DNA of 64,000 bases from positions 1 through 64,000 of the forward strand of contig JAYOIK010000007.1 of NCBI GenBank assembly GCA_038118725.1, in the 5' to 3' direction. The position numbers and the translations under genes were made by a program. Shown piece after piece: positions 8,134 through 16,869 of the stretch. The notes under the pieces were generated by a model, which ran no database searches, was not told where the DNA came from, and saw nothing but the letters and a program-made list of their open reading frames with translations. Position 1 is the stretch's first letter. Each line of letters opens with the position of its first letter. This stretch comes from JADHLJ01 sp038118725. GTDB taxonomy: Bacteria > Pseudomonadota > Alphaproteobacteria > Thalassobaculales > Thalassobaculaceae.

Positions 8134-8898
8134 CTAGACCTCGATCTCCAGAAGTCGAATCCCGGCTTCGCCGCAGAGCTCTCGAATCGAAGTCGGGACC
8201 GCGCCGTTGGTGACCAGGGTATCGACATCCGAGAGATGGCCGATGCGCACCGGCGCGGCGCGCTCGAACTTGGTGGCGTCGGCGACCAGAATCACATGCC
8301 GGGCATTCCCAATGATGGCCCGCGCCACCTGTACCTCGCGAAAATCGAAATCTAGCAACGAGCCATCACCATCGATCGCCGAGGCGCCGATCACCGCGAA
8401 GTCCACCTTGAAACGTCGGATGAACTCCACCGCCGCCTCGCCGACAATCCCGCCATCGGCGGCCCGCACGACCCCGCCGGCGATGATCACCTCGAAATCC
8501 GGGCGCCGACAAAGCCGGTTGGCGACATTGATGTTATTGGTGATCGCCATCAGCCCCTGATGGTCGAGCAAGGCCTCGCCGACCGCCTCGGTGGTGGTGC
8601 CGATATTTATGAAAAGCGAGGCATTGTCCGGTATCAACGCCGCCGCCGACCGCCCGATCGCGGCTTTCTCCTCGGCGGCGATCCCTCGGCGTTGCTCGTA
8701 GAGCATGTTCTCGGTACCCGACGGCAGCACCGCCCCGCCATGCACCCGCGCCAGCATCCGGCTCCGACACAGTTCATTCAGATCCCGTCGAATCGTCTGA
8801 GGCGTAACCTGGAGTTGTTCCGCCAAGGCTTCGACCTGGACAAGCCCGGTTGACCTCGCCAATTCCATGATCGCTTCGTGACGGGATGTCGGGTGCAT
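8134..8898 (-). CDS. DeoR/GlpR-family transcriptional repressor
   Basis: The 254-residue protein has an N-terminal DeoR helix-turn-helix (LVQVEALAEQLQVTPQTIRR, followed by DLNEL at about residues 20-45). The C-terminal sugar-phosphate-isomerase-like effector domain shows SLFINIGTTTEAVGEALL, ITNNINVANRL, IIAGGVVRAADGGIVGEAA and FAVIGASAIDGDGSLLDFD. Members sense phosphorylated sugars or sugar-acid metabolites. Start ATG 8898 opens the usual MHPTSRHEAI. It is transcribed away from the ThDP-enzyme gene, and a 41-bp palindrome begins 7 bp upstream of its start codon. It therefore probably represses itself and the divergent gene (inference). Confidence 0.9.
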   Translation of the reverse strand: MHPTSRHEAIMELARSTGLVQVEALAEQLQVTPQTIRRDLNELCRSRMLARVHGGAVLPSGTENMLYEQRRGIAAEEKAAIGRSAAALIPDNASLFINIGTTTEAVGEALLDHQGLMAITNNINVANRLCRRPDFEVIIAGGVVRAADGGIVGEAAVEFIRRFKVDFAVIGASAIDGDGSLLDFDFREVQVARAIIGNARHVILVADATKFERAAPVRIGHLSDVDTLVTNGAVPTSIRELCGEAGIRLLEIEV

Positions 8899-8904
8899 CC
8901 AAGC

Positions 8905-8945
8905 GCTCCACCGGTTTTAAACATGAAGTTTAGGCGCGGTGGAGC
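8905..8945. promoter_or_regulatory. 41-bp concentric palindrome, putative DeoR-type operator
   Basis: Outer arms GCTCCACCG (8905-8913) and CGGTGGAGC (8937-8945) are perfect 9-bp inverted repeats. Inner arms TAAAC (8918-8922) and GTTTA (8928-8932) are a second perfect inverted repeat about the same centre (8925). The element lies immediately upstream of the DeoR-type start codon and 105 bp before the divergent ThDP-enzyme gene. Position and symmetry suggest an autoregulatory operator for a dimeric or tetrameric repressor; binding itself is inferred. Confidence 0.55.
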
Positions 8946-9050
8946 TTCCGGGAAACCCGCTCCATCGCATGCCCGATACGCGAGGTCCAGCCCTCGACAG
9001 AACCATGGAAACGGTCCTACGCTTCGTCTGGCAATAGGGAGGTTCTCGAC

Positions 9051-10781
9051 ATGGCGATTCAGGAAAAGCACGACGACACGAGGATGCGAAGAACCCATGT
9101 CTATCAGATCCTCGCCGAGGATATCAAAGCCATGGGCATCGACACGGTCTTCGGCCTGATGAGTGACGACACCGCGCATTTCTGTGTTTCGCTCGACGCC
9201 GCCGGCGTGGATTTCATCGGTGCTCGCCACGAGAACACCGCGATCACCATGGCTGACGCGTATGCCGCCGCGACCGGGCGGCTGGGGGTTGTCTGTGTCG
9301 GGCGGGGGCCGGCGATGGCCAACGGCCTGCACGGCGCCGGCTTCGCCAGTCGAACCGGCAATCCGGTGCTGATCATCCAGGGCGATGTCGCGATCCCAGG
9401 CGCCAGCCTCAACGGACAGGGGCCGGACTACAAGGGTGTCGACGCCGAGGGCGTGCTGAAAGCCGCCGGAATCCGAACCTTCCGGCCCACCGGTCCCGAG
9501 AACGCGCGCCAAACCCTCGCCGACGCGGCGACAGCCGCCCGACGCGGGGCCGGGGTGGTTCTGCTATTGCCGGTGAATGTCCAGGCCGCGGAGGTCGACA
9601 TCTCCGCCGATGACACGGGCCCCGAGCCCGTCGACGCCAAGCCGATACAACACCGGCCCGGCAAACCGGCGCGCGCCCATGCGGTGGCCGCCGCCGCCGG
9701 CCTTCTCAACGCGGCCAAGAAACCGCTGATCCTCGCCGGACACGGCGCCCACAAATCCGGCGCCAGGGACACGCTGATCGCGCTTGCGGAGAAGACCGGC
9801 GCCCTGCTGGCGACCACCGCCAAGGGCAAGGACATGTTCCGGGGCCACCCCTGCAATCTCGGCATCATCGGTTCCTTCTCGCATTCGGCCGCGCGGCGCA
9901 TGGCCGGCGAGGCCGATTGCGTTCTGGCGGTGGGCGCGGGACTGAATATTCTGACCATGAGTTTCGGCGAGTCGCTCCCCGACGCGCCGCTGATTCAGGT
10001 CGACGCCGTGCGCGCCAATATTGGACGCTGGACAACAGCCGATGTCTCGGTGGTCGGCGACGCCAAGCTCGTGGGCGAGCAACTGCTCGCCGCCGTCACG
10101 GAAAAGGACGCCGCGGACAAACCATTCCATGGCGCGGAAACCCAGGATTTCCTGAAGGCTTTCTCCATCGCCGAGGACTTCCAGCCCGCCAATACCGCGC
10201 GCACGGTGGATCCGAGATCCCTCGCGGTGACACTGGACCGCCTGCTGCCGGAGCAGCGCAGCATGGTTTATGACGCCGGTAATTTCCTCGGCGTGGTGCC
10301 GTATCTGTCGGTGCCCGGGCCGGATTATTTCAAGATGACCAATGACTTCGCGTCCATCGGCCTTGGCTTCGGCGCGGCGCTCGGGGTCGCTCGCGCAAGG
10401 CCGGAATCCCCGACGGTTCTGGTGATCGGTGATGGCGGGTTCCTGATGACCATGGGCGAGTTGGAAACCGTGGTGCGCGAGGACCTGCCGCTGGTCATCA
10501 TGCTGATGAACGATTGCGCCTATGGGGCGGAGCTGCATTTTCTCAGAATGCGTCAGCTGCCAGTTGCAAAGTCAGTGTTCCCGGATGTCGACTTCGCGCC
10601 GATCGCGGAGGGTTTCGGCTATGACGCCCATACCATTCGAACCCTCGACGAGCTTGAGGCCTTGGCGCCATTATTGGCTAATCCGGAAGGGCCTATCTTC
10701 CTGGATTGCAAGATAAACGCCGATATCGCCGCCCCCTTCATGAGCGAAATCGTGGCGGCGGAGACCCGGGCACAACATTGA
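9051..10781 (+). CDS. Thiamine-diphosphate-dependent enzyme of the acetolactate synthase-like superfamily
   Basis: The 576-residue protein has the three-domain layout of IlvB-like ThDP enzymes. The N-terminal pyrimidine-binding domain holds the conserved catalytic glutamate in GARHENTAITMADAYAAATG (Glu61). The central domain includes AKKPLILAGHGA. The C-terminal diphosphate-binding domain has the GDG-to-N metal motif, starting GDGGFLMTMGE near residue 460 and ending MLMNDCAYGAE. The usual ALS phrase around the N-terminal loop is replaced by VGRGPAMANGLHG, so it is probably not a housekeeping acetolactate synthase, and no small subunit lies nearby. ATG 9051 is preceded by GGGAGG at good spacing. 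It is divergent from the DeoR-type regulator and 78 bp ahead of a cupin gene. Decarboxylase, lyase or carboligase are all possible; the substrate is unknown. Confidence 0.85.
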   Translation: MAIQEKHDDTRMRRTHVYQILAEDIKAMGIDTVFGLMSDDTAHFCVSLDAAGVDFIGARHENTAITMADAYAAATGRLGVVCVGRGPAMANGLHGAGFASRTGNPVLIIQGDVAIPGASLNGQGPDYKGVDAEGVLKAAGIRTFRPTGPENARQTLADAATAARRGAGVVLLLPVNVQAAEVDISADDTGPEPVDAKPIQHRPGKPARAHAVAAAAGLLNAAKKPLILAGHGAHKSGARDTLIALAEKTGALLATTAKGKDMFRGHPCNLGIIGSFSHSAARRMAGEADCVLAVGAGLNILTMSFGESLPDAPLIQVDAVRANIGRWTTADVSVVGDAKLVGEQLLAAVTEKDAADKPFHGAETQDFLKAFSIAEDFQPANTARTVDPRSLAVTLDRLLPEQRSMVYDAGNFLGVVPYLSVPGPDYFKMTNDFASIGLGFGAALGVARARPESPTVLVIGDGGFLMTMGELETVVREDLPLVIMLMNDCAYGAELHFLRMRQLPVAKSVFPDVDFAPIAEGFGYDAHTIRTLDELEALAPLLANPEGPIFLDCKINADIAAPFMSEIVAAETRAQH

Positions 10782-10859
10782 GCCTCGACGATCGACGACG
10801 ATGCGGCGGCGGTCGAAGCACGCTATATTCGTCATGAAACAAGCTTGGGAGATTAGGTC

Positions 10860-11402
10860 ATGGCCTACACGCTTGAAAATTTTTGCGCCGATTGCCGAGA
10901 CGCGCTGACAACCAATAACGGTCCGGGCGGCCGCGAGGCGATTCGGGTGAAACTGGAACAGCTTCTGGCCAACCGGGAGTTCGTTAGCGAGGTCCTGGGT
11001 CCGGACGCCGAGCTCGGGGTGCATACGCTCTATAAGGACGAGGATCTGGAATTTGTCGTCCTCGCCCATGTCAACAAGGACGCGAACTCATCGCCCCCTC
11101 ATGATCACGGAAACTCCTGGGCGGTCTATGGCCAGGCCACCGAATACACCGACATGAGCGAGTATCGCCGCCTCGACGGCAATGAGGGGGACGGCGAAGC
11201 CAAGCTGGAACAGGTCAAGGCCTATCGCCTGACACCGGGCAAGGCGGGGCTCTACGACGTGCGCGCCATTCACGCGATCAACTATCCGGAGAACGCTCGT
11301 TTCGTGCGCGTCACCGGCCGTGAACTGGAGCTGGAGCCGCGTCTCAAGTTCGACATGTCGAACAATAAGGCGAGCTATATTGAAAGTCAGGGAGTGCGGT
11401 AG
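10860..11402 (+). CDS. Cupin protein, cysteine dioxygenase-like fold (COG5553-like)
   Basis: The 180-residue protein looks like a predicted metal-dependent beta-helix enzyme. The metal-site motif PHDHGNSWAVYG supplies His81 and His83, and AIHAINYP supplies a third candidate ligand, His138, arranged as in thiol dioxygenase-type cupins. No signal peptide or membrane segment is seen. The start is ATG 10860 after a GGGAG-containing leader. It follows the ThDP-enzyme gene by 78 bp on the same strand and is probably co-expressed and co-regulated by the DeoR-type protein. Its last 16 bases overlap the end of the convergent TPR/GT41 gene. A dioxygenase or isomerase role is inferred from fold only. 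Confidence 0.75.
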   Translation: MAYTLENFCADCRDALTTNNGPGGREAIRVKLEQLLANREFVSEVLGPDAELGVHTLYKDEDLEFVVLAHVNKDANSSPPHDHGNSWAVYGQATEYTDMSEYRRLDGNEGDGEAKLEQVKAYRLTPGKAGLYDVRAIHAINYPENARFVRVTGRELELEPRLKFDMSNNKASYIESQGVR

Positions 11403-13708
11403 ACCTCGCCTTGGTTCGCACGGCGACACTCCACCGCTTCGAGAAACAGTTCCCGGAGTTCATCGGCGGCCTCATGCCGCCGATGCAGGGTCCGTGCCGC
11501 GTCCTTGACGCGTCTGGATACCTGCTCTCGATGCGCCGGATCGCGTCCGAGCGCCACCGCGCGAGCGACGTAATCCGCTCTATCCCAGGCAAAAAGCTCC
11601 CCGAGGCCAATGGTCCGATAGGTCCCGCTGGCGAAACGGCTACGCTGAAAAGCGCCGGGTGTCGTAACCAGTGGCGTGCCGAGACTCAGTCCATGAAAAG
11701 TGGTGTTGCCGCCACCAAAATGGATCGGGTCGAGCAACACATCGGCGACTGAAACAAGATCGAAGTATTGCTGGGTCGGCAGGTACGGAAGAAAAGTCAC
11801 TCTTTCGACCACATCCGGCATGGTTGCGCTCAAGCGGTGGCGCAATCGCTGGGTCCAGCCCTCTTTCGCGCCCTTGATCAGGACCACCCGACCGTCGGGA
11901 TCGGCGCGTAGAATTTCCGCCAGCCAGCCGTCGAAATCCGGATGCAGCTTGAAGATGTTCTGCGGACAGACATAGGCCGCTCCGGAGGTTGGCAATCCAA
12001 AGCTCTCCTTGCTCGCGCCCACCGATGCCTCCGGCGGCTCGTAATGCATTAGGATGTTGTCCAAACGGCGTAAACCCTCGCTGTATTGCGCCTCGGCGTT
12101 TTCTGGCTCGAAAACGTTCGGAGAGAGATAACCATCAAGGCTCGCGAGGCCCGTGGTTACCGGATGACCCCAGGTCACGAACTGCACCGGCGCCAGTCGC
12201 GCGAAGGCGAGGAAATAAGTTACCGGCTCCATCCCTATATCCGGATAGAGCAGGACATCCAGCCGGGCCTCGGCGACGGTCTCTTGAGCCTTGACCAATG
12301 TCGCGGGCAAGTTGATGACGTGATCCGCCGCCGCGTCGATCCGCCGGGCGATGTCGTCTTGTCGTCCAGGAGGACGCAGGATAACCAACTCAAACACACC
12401 GGACGCGGCCAAACGCTCAATCACCCCCGCGAACAGCAATCCGATGGTGTGACGATTGAGATATTTCGAACAGATTCCGACCCTCGGCCGCCCGGCGGTT
12501 CGGGTCGATCCGCCGTCCCGACAATGTGGCGCTTCCCAGGACAACCGCGGGCAGCATCGGCGGTGAAACGCGGCGATGGCCTCCTGCTGCGGGCGGTCAT
12601 CCAGACCGTGATAAACCCAGTAAAAGTTCGCGCTCCCGACATCGCTGATCGGATCCTCGACGTGGAGTCCATGCGCTTGATCGGAAGCCAAGAAGTCCCG
12701 CAATCCCGCTCGCAATCTCGAGATCTCATCGGTATCGAGACAGATCTGCGGCAAGGATAGCGCGCGCCGGATTGGAAAACGCGCGTCGCTTGGATGGTCC
12801 CGCCCGCTGGTATCGTAGATTGCCACAGCCTCGTCGTGTCGCCCTTGGCCAGCTAGCGCGAAAGCAAGGTTCAGGCTTGCATCGGCGAGATCCGGGCGCG
12901 CTATTCTGGCCCGCCCATACGCCCCGATCGCCAGGGTCTCGTCCCCCATCGCCCAGGCCGTCGCACCGAAATTGTTGAGGGTTTCGCCATTCTCCGGCTC
13001 CGCCGCGAGGCTTCGTTCAAATGCTCGTCTCGCCCGATCCGGCTGACCACCGTCCCGAAAGCCGATCCCTAGATTGTTCCAGCCCGCGGGATGTGAAGGT
13101 TCGGCGACCAATAGCTTCTTGAACTCCGAAACCGCCTTTTTCAACCGCCCCAGATCAAGCATGGCCTTGGCTCGATTGTTGACCGCGTCCAGCATATCGG
13201 GTCGCCCATCGAGAACCGTGTCATACCCCGATATCGCGTCTTCCAGCCGCCCCGATAGTTGCAGGGTCATGGCCCGGTTATAGGCGAGACCGGCATTGCC
13301 CGGTTCCAACGCTAGGCCATTATCGAAACTTCTTATCGCCGCGGCCATGTCACCGACCGCTCGACAGGCGAGCCCGAGCGCGTTGTGGTTCTCGATATCG
13401 CGCGGAGCTAGCAGAACCGCGGTCTCCAAGGCACGTCGCGCGCCGGCTTCATCGCCCGTGTCACGGCGTGCGTTCCCCAATTCACGATGCAGCACGGCGG
13501 CCATGGGCCTGACCTGAACCGCGCGCTCGAAACCTTGCCTCGCGACGGCGGCAAACCGCCTGGCGGACATCACCATTCCCAGCAGATAAAGCGCGTCGGC
13601 ATCGCTCGGAGATGCCGTCAGGACCCGGCGATATCCCTCGACGGCTTCCTCCAGGCGCCCGGATTGATGGGCGGCCAGCGCGTTCCGGAGTCGCGTTGCG
13701 TCATCCAT
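11387..13708 (-). CDS. TPR-containing GT41 (SPINDLY/O-GlcNAc transferase-like) glycosyltransferase
   Basis: The 773-residue protein has tetratricopeptide repeats over about residues 1-310, beginning RNALAAHQSGRLEEAVEGYR. A GT41-type catalytic region follows at about 400-770: VGICSKYLNRHTIG, QFVTWGHPVTTGLASLDGYL, YVCPQNIFKLHPDFDGWLAE and VLLDPIHFGGGNTTFHGLSL. The GGGNTT and adjoining residues form the nucleotide-sugar pocket in this family. It should transfer a sugar, classically GlcNAc or fucose, to protein Ser/Thr. In alphaproteobacteria such enzymes often modify flagellins, but none is in view, so the target is open. Start ATG 13708 opens directly into the first repeat. Its 3' end overlaps the convergent cupin gene by 16 nt. 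Confidence 0.88.
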   Translation of the reverse strand: MDDATRLRNALAAHQSGRLEEAVEGYRRVLTASPSDADALYLLGMVMSARRFAAVARQGFERAVQVRPMAAVLHRELGNARRDTGDEAGARRALETAVLLAPRDIENHNALGLACRAVGDMAAAIRSFDNGLALEPGNAGLAYNRAMTLQLSGRLEDAISGYDTVLDGRPDMLDAVNNRAKAMLDLGRLKKAVSEFKKLLVAEPSHPAGWNNLGIGFRDGGQPDRARRAFERSLAAEPENGETLNNFGATAWAMGDETLAIGAYGRARIARPDLADASLNLAFALAGQGRHDEAVAIYDTSGRDHPSDARFPIRRALSLPQICLDTDEISRLRAGLRDFLASDQAHGLHVEDPISDVGSANFYWVYHGLDDRPQQEAIAAFHRRCCPRLSWEAPHCRDGGSTRTAGRPRVGICSKYLNRHTIGLLFAGVIERLAASGVFELVILRPPGRQDDIARRIDAAADHVINLPATLVKAQETVAEARLDVLLYPDIGMEPVTYFLAFARLAPVQFVTWGHPVTTGLASLDGYLSPNVFEPENAEAQYSEGLRRLDNILMHYEPPEASVGASKESFGLPTSGAAYVCPQNIFKLHPDFDGWLAEILRADPDGRVVLIKGAKEGWTQRLRHRLSATMPDVVERVTFLPYLPTQQYFDLVSVADVLLDPIHFGGGNTTFHGLSLGTPLVTTPGAFQRSRFASGTYRTIGLGELFAWDRADYVARAVALGRDPAHREQVSRRVKDAARTLHRRHEAADELRELFLEAVECRRANQGEVYRTP

Positions 13709-13989
13709 TTTCGGTGTTTTTCCGCGAAGATCCCGCCTCGCGCCGTATCAATTTGGAGCGGTTTTTCTCAATGACGATGGACACTTGTTTTCTTGGGCGA
13801 GATATCATCGGCCAAACCTGCCGCGCCGACCGTCACACTGTCAATCAGCCGCATTCTAGATGATGTGATCGCGACACATGTCAGGAACCCCTCGCATGAA
13901 CACGGTGGACGGTGTTAAATAATCGCGAGGATTGAAGCGCCGCGAAAGCGGTGTCTACTCAAACTGGAAATTGAAGCCGGGCCGCCGAG

Positions 13990-14484
13990 ATGGCAGAGAT
14001 CGACTTAGATGGAATGTCCGCGATGGTCATCGACGATGAACCGATGACCCGGGAACTCCTATCAGGAATGTTGCAGGAACTCGGTGTCGTGGATATTCGA
14101 CGTGCGCGCGACGGTCGCCATGGCCTGGAGGTTCTACGAGGTTTTACCCCCGATTTCGTGATTTGTGACATTCTGATGGAGGAGATGGGCGGTATCGAAT
14201 TCACCAAGCATGTGCGAACCGACCCGGCGAGCGCCAATCCCTACATCCCCATTGTCATGCTAACCGGGGACGCGCGCATCGAGATGGTACGCGAGGCCCG
14301 TGACGCCGGCGCGAACGGGTTTCTCGCCAAGCCGATTTCCGTCGATGTCCTGCGCAAGCGATTGTCGGCGACCCTCGCCGAGAATAGGGAGTTCATTCGA
14401 TCGAAGGGCTATACCGGTCCCGATCGCCGCCGCCGTGATGTTCCCCTCCAAGGCCGGCAGGATCGCAGAAAGTCCGATCGCTAA
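13990..14484 (+). CDS. Single-domain response regulator (CheY-like)
   Basis: The 164-residue protein is one receiver domain (about residues 10-130). The acidic pair is in MVIDDEP (Asp15, Asp16), the phosphoacceptor Asp60 is in FVICDILMEEMGG, the switch Thr in IVMLTGDA and the conserved Lys in FLAKPI. After the domain comes a short basic tail rich in DRRRR, common in alphaproteobacterial stand-alone receivers. There is no output domain, so it acts by protein contact. The 281-bp gap upstream holds a small dyad, AACAC-N8-GTGTT (about 13900-13917), of unknown role. No partner kinase is adjacent. Start ATG 13990. Confidence 0.88.
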   Translation: MAEIDLDGMSAMVIDDEPMTRELLSGMLQELGVVDIRRARDGRHGLEVLRGFTPDFVICDILMEEMGGIEFTKHVRTDPASANPYIPIVMLTGDARIEMVREARDAGANGFLAKPISVDVLRKRLSATLAENREFIRSKGYTGPDRRRRDVPLQGRQDRRKSDR

Positions 14485-14766
14485 GGCGATCCGATTGCTT
14501 CGTTGTTGAAATCTTGACATTTCGGCCTTGTATCGGTTCTCGCGCATAGACGCTAATTCACCGATTCCATGGCCCTGAAATGAACTGATTCGCACTTTTG
14601 TCAAATCAGCGACGGACTCTTGTTGCGATTCGCGCCGGTCTTTGAGATGCTTCATGAAATGGCGCACGTGTCATGATGTCGCAGCAGGGTGAGGCTCAGA
14701 AACAACCGCTACCCAGTCATGGCGGCTTCCGCGCCAAGCCTCGCCAGGGAATGAATTGGACGTACC

Positions 14767-14973
14767 ATGCCGACCGGAAAAGTAAAATGGTTCAACCACG
14801 CCAAGGGTTACGGGTTTATTCAACCCGATGAAGGTGGAAACGACGTATTCGTGCACATCACGGCCTTGCACAAGTCGAACATCCAGGGTCTCAACGAGGG
14901 GGACGCGGTGTCCTACGACCTTGTTGACGGACGAGATGGGCGTTCGGCGGCGGATAACCTGAACCTCACCTGA
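14767..14973 (+). CDS. Cold-shock domain protein
   Basis: The 68-residue protein is a single cold-shock domain with RNP1-like KGYGFIQPDEGG and RNP2-like DVFVHITAL motifs, the usual length for CspA-type nucleic-acid chaperones. It starts MPTGKVKWFN at ATG 14767. The 282-bp leader before it contains no other gene, and cold-shock mRNAs often have long leaders, so it may carry regulatory structure; none was resolved. It stands alone. Confidence 0.95.
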   Translation: MPTGKVKWFNHAKGYGFIQPDEGGNDVFVHITALHKSNIQGLNEGDAVSYDLVDGRDGRSAADNLNLT

Positions 14974-15048
14974 TTGCTGAATTCCATCCGCGGTGCATTC
15001 GAATGCTTGCCCCGGTCGGGGAAGGATAAGCGCGCCCGATGCGGTGGC

Positions 15049-15654
15049 CTAGCCGTCCAGATACGCCCGCTCAATCGCGTCGCGAAACGGCGCGAGCATT
15101 GGGTCCGAGGATCCTCTGACATAAGCTGCCGCGGCGTAAAGCGACGCCAAGTGTAGCCCCTGGACCAAGACACGCCCTGACAACAGATCGCGGTAGACCG
15201 TCGTCACGGGCGTCGGAACCGTTTCGATTTCCTCGCTCTCATCGAAGTCGGTGTCCGCCACACGCTCGACATCCAAGGCAAGGAAGCAATGCACCTGGTT
15301 GGTTTGGACCGCGGGATTGGCGAAAAACGTGGTGGTCGCGAACCAGTGAGGCGCCAGTCCACCGGTTTCCTCACGCAATTCGCGTCTTGCACAGGACAGC
15401 GCGTCGTCTCCGTCCTCGAAGGTACCAGACGGCAAGCCCGTCGCAACGAACCCACCGGCATGGCGATATTCACGTACCAAAAGTAGATCGAGTTGGGGCG
15501 TCACCGCCACGACATTGATCCAATCACGATATTCGACGACGTGATATGGGTCGACCACGACGCCCTTCTCCGTGCGACACCTGTCTATCCGGTGATTGAG
15601 ATAACGATCCTTGTAGAGATATCGGGCGCGGTCGGTCGTCCACTTGCTCGCCAT
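15049..15654 (-). CDS. NUDIX hydrolase, ADP-ribose pyrophosphatase-like
   Basis: The 201-residue protein contains a Nudix box at about residues 85-107 (GTFEDGDDALSCARRELREE, then TGG), which matches G-x5-E-x7-REUxEExGx. The preceding DLLLVREYRHAGGF resembles ADP-sugar pyrophosphatases. It likely hydrolyses a nucleoside diphosphate linked to a sugar or another group. ATG 15654 is preceded directly by an in-frame GTG at 15657; either could be used. It lies 28 bp after cobT on the same strand, possibly one transcript with no clear functional link. Confidence 0.85.
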   Translation of the reverse strand: MASKWTTDRARYLYKDRYLNHRIDRCRTEKGVVVDPYHVVEYRDWINVVAVTPQLDLLLVREYRHAGGFVATGLPSGTFEDGDDALSCARRELREETGGLAPHWFATTTFFANPAVQTNQVHCFLALDVERVADTDFDESEEIETVPTPVTTVYRDLLSGRVLVQGLHLASLYAAAAYVRGSSDPMLAPFRDAIERAYLDG

Positions 15655-15682
15655 CACCGGCTCCGTTTCCAGACGCGTAACT

Positions 15683-16717
15683 TCATGCCGGGCCGCTTAC
15701 CCCCGCGTCGGCGAAGCTCGCCATCCCCGCGTGACATTCCGCGGCGGCGCGCAAAACGCCCAGCGCCAAGGTCGCGCCGGAACCTTCACCCAACCGCATA
15801 CCCAAATTGAAAAGTGGCTCCTTTCCGATCTTGTCCAAGAGAAGGCGATGGCCCGGCTCCACCGACAGATGCGCGACCACGCAATGATCTATCGCGCGCG
15901 GATGCATCGCGTGCAGTACCGATGCCGCCACGGTGCAGGCAAAACCATCCAACACCACCGGCAGCCTCGCCATGCGCGCCGCCAGAACCGCGCCGCCGAT
16001 AGCCGCGAGCTCGAGACCACCCAGCGCCGCCAGAATAGCCAGGGGGTCGCCCGCGCGTTCGGCGTGATGCGCGACACCGAGTTTCACGGCCTCGATCTTT
16101 CGGGCCATGGCCTCGCCATCGACGCCGGTGCCGGCGCCGACCCAGTCCTCGGCTTCGCCGCCGAACAACGCCAGACACAACGCCGAGGCCGCGGTGGTAT
16201 TACCGATTCCCATCTCGCCGAGACAAAGCACATCCAGCCCAGGCTCCACCGCCATCATGCCGTAGGCCATGGCCCGAGCGCATTCCTCGTCGATCATCGC
16301 CGGTGCCTCGGTGAAATCGGCGGTCGGCTGGTCCAGGTCGAGCTCGTAAACCCGAAGATCCGCGTCAAACACCCGACAGAGCTGATTCACCGCCGCGCCG
16401 CCCGCGACGAAGTTCTGGACCATCTGCTGGGTGACGGAAGATGGGAACGCCGAGACACCGCGCGCCGCGACACCGTGATTTCCAGCGAAAACGGCGGTAC
16501 GGGGATGCTCCACCTTGGCCGGGTGTCGCCCCTGCCAGGTGGCGAGCCACTGCGCCAACTCCTCCAGGCGGCCCAGCGCCCCGGTGGGCTTGGTAAGAAC
16601 CGCCTCGCGCTCGGCGGCGGCGGTGGCCGCTTCGAGGTCCGGGCCCGGTAGCTCCGCGATGAGAGTCCTTACTTCATCCAACGATGCGATGGCGCCGCGT
16701 GGTGGTGTCTCGGCCAT
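15683..16717 (-). CDS. cobT: Nicotinate-nucleotide--dimethylbenzimidazole phosphoribosyltransferase
   Basis: This 344-residue CobT makes alpha-ribazole phosphate for the lower ligand of cobalamin. Family motifs are KPTGALGRLEELAQWLA, AGNHGVAARGVSAFPSSVTQ, CLGEMGIGNTTAASAL, GTGVDGE and the C-terminal RLGEGSGATLAL with the catalytic glutamate. Start ATG 16717. It is divergent from cobS with a 152-bp gap between them. That gap shows no recognisable cobalamin riboswitch, being too short and lacking the B12-box. Together with cobS and cobC it completes nucleotide-loop assembly. Confidence 0.96.
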   Translation of the reverse strand: MAETPPRGAIASLDEVRTLIAELPGPDLEAATAAAEREAVLTKPTGALGRLEELAQWLATWQGRHPAKVEHPRTAVFAGNHGVAARGVSAFPSSVTQQMVQNFVAGGAAVNQLCRVFDADLRVYELDLDQPTADFTEAPAMIDEECARAMAYGMMAVEPGLDVLCLGEMGIGNTTAASALCLALFGGEAEDWVGAGTGVDGEAMARKIEAVKLGVAHHAERAGDPLAILAALGGLELAAIGGAVLAARMARLPVVLDGFACTVAASVLHAMHPRAIDHCVVAHLSVEPGHRLLLDKIGKEPLFNLGMRLGEGSGATLALGVLRAAAECHAGMASFADAGVSGPA

Positions 16718-16869
16718 GGGGTGCTCGCTCTCTTCCTGATCGTGAACGGGGCGCGATCTCGAACCCGACGGGACGACGTCGCTTGGGCTGGCGTGTCATA
16801 TGAAATTGCCAAGTCGAGGGAAACCCCATACACCCCAAGAAACACCCAGAAAACACCGGATCGAGACGA

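Noticed and set aside
14461..14500. Terminator hairpin at the response-regulator stop (GATCGC-taag-GCGATC)
   Set aside because: The stem is only 6 bp, overlaps the stop codon and has no T-tract, so it is not separable from chance.
15644..16651. 335-codon open frame on the plus strand opposite cobT
   Set aside because: Antisense shadow; cobT has all family motifs and the opposite frame is Arg/His/Gln-rich noise.
16718..16869. Cobalamin riboswitch between cobT and cobS
   Set aside because: The gap is only 152 bp, must hold two divergent promoters, and shows no B12-box-like core.
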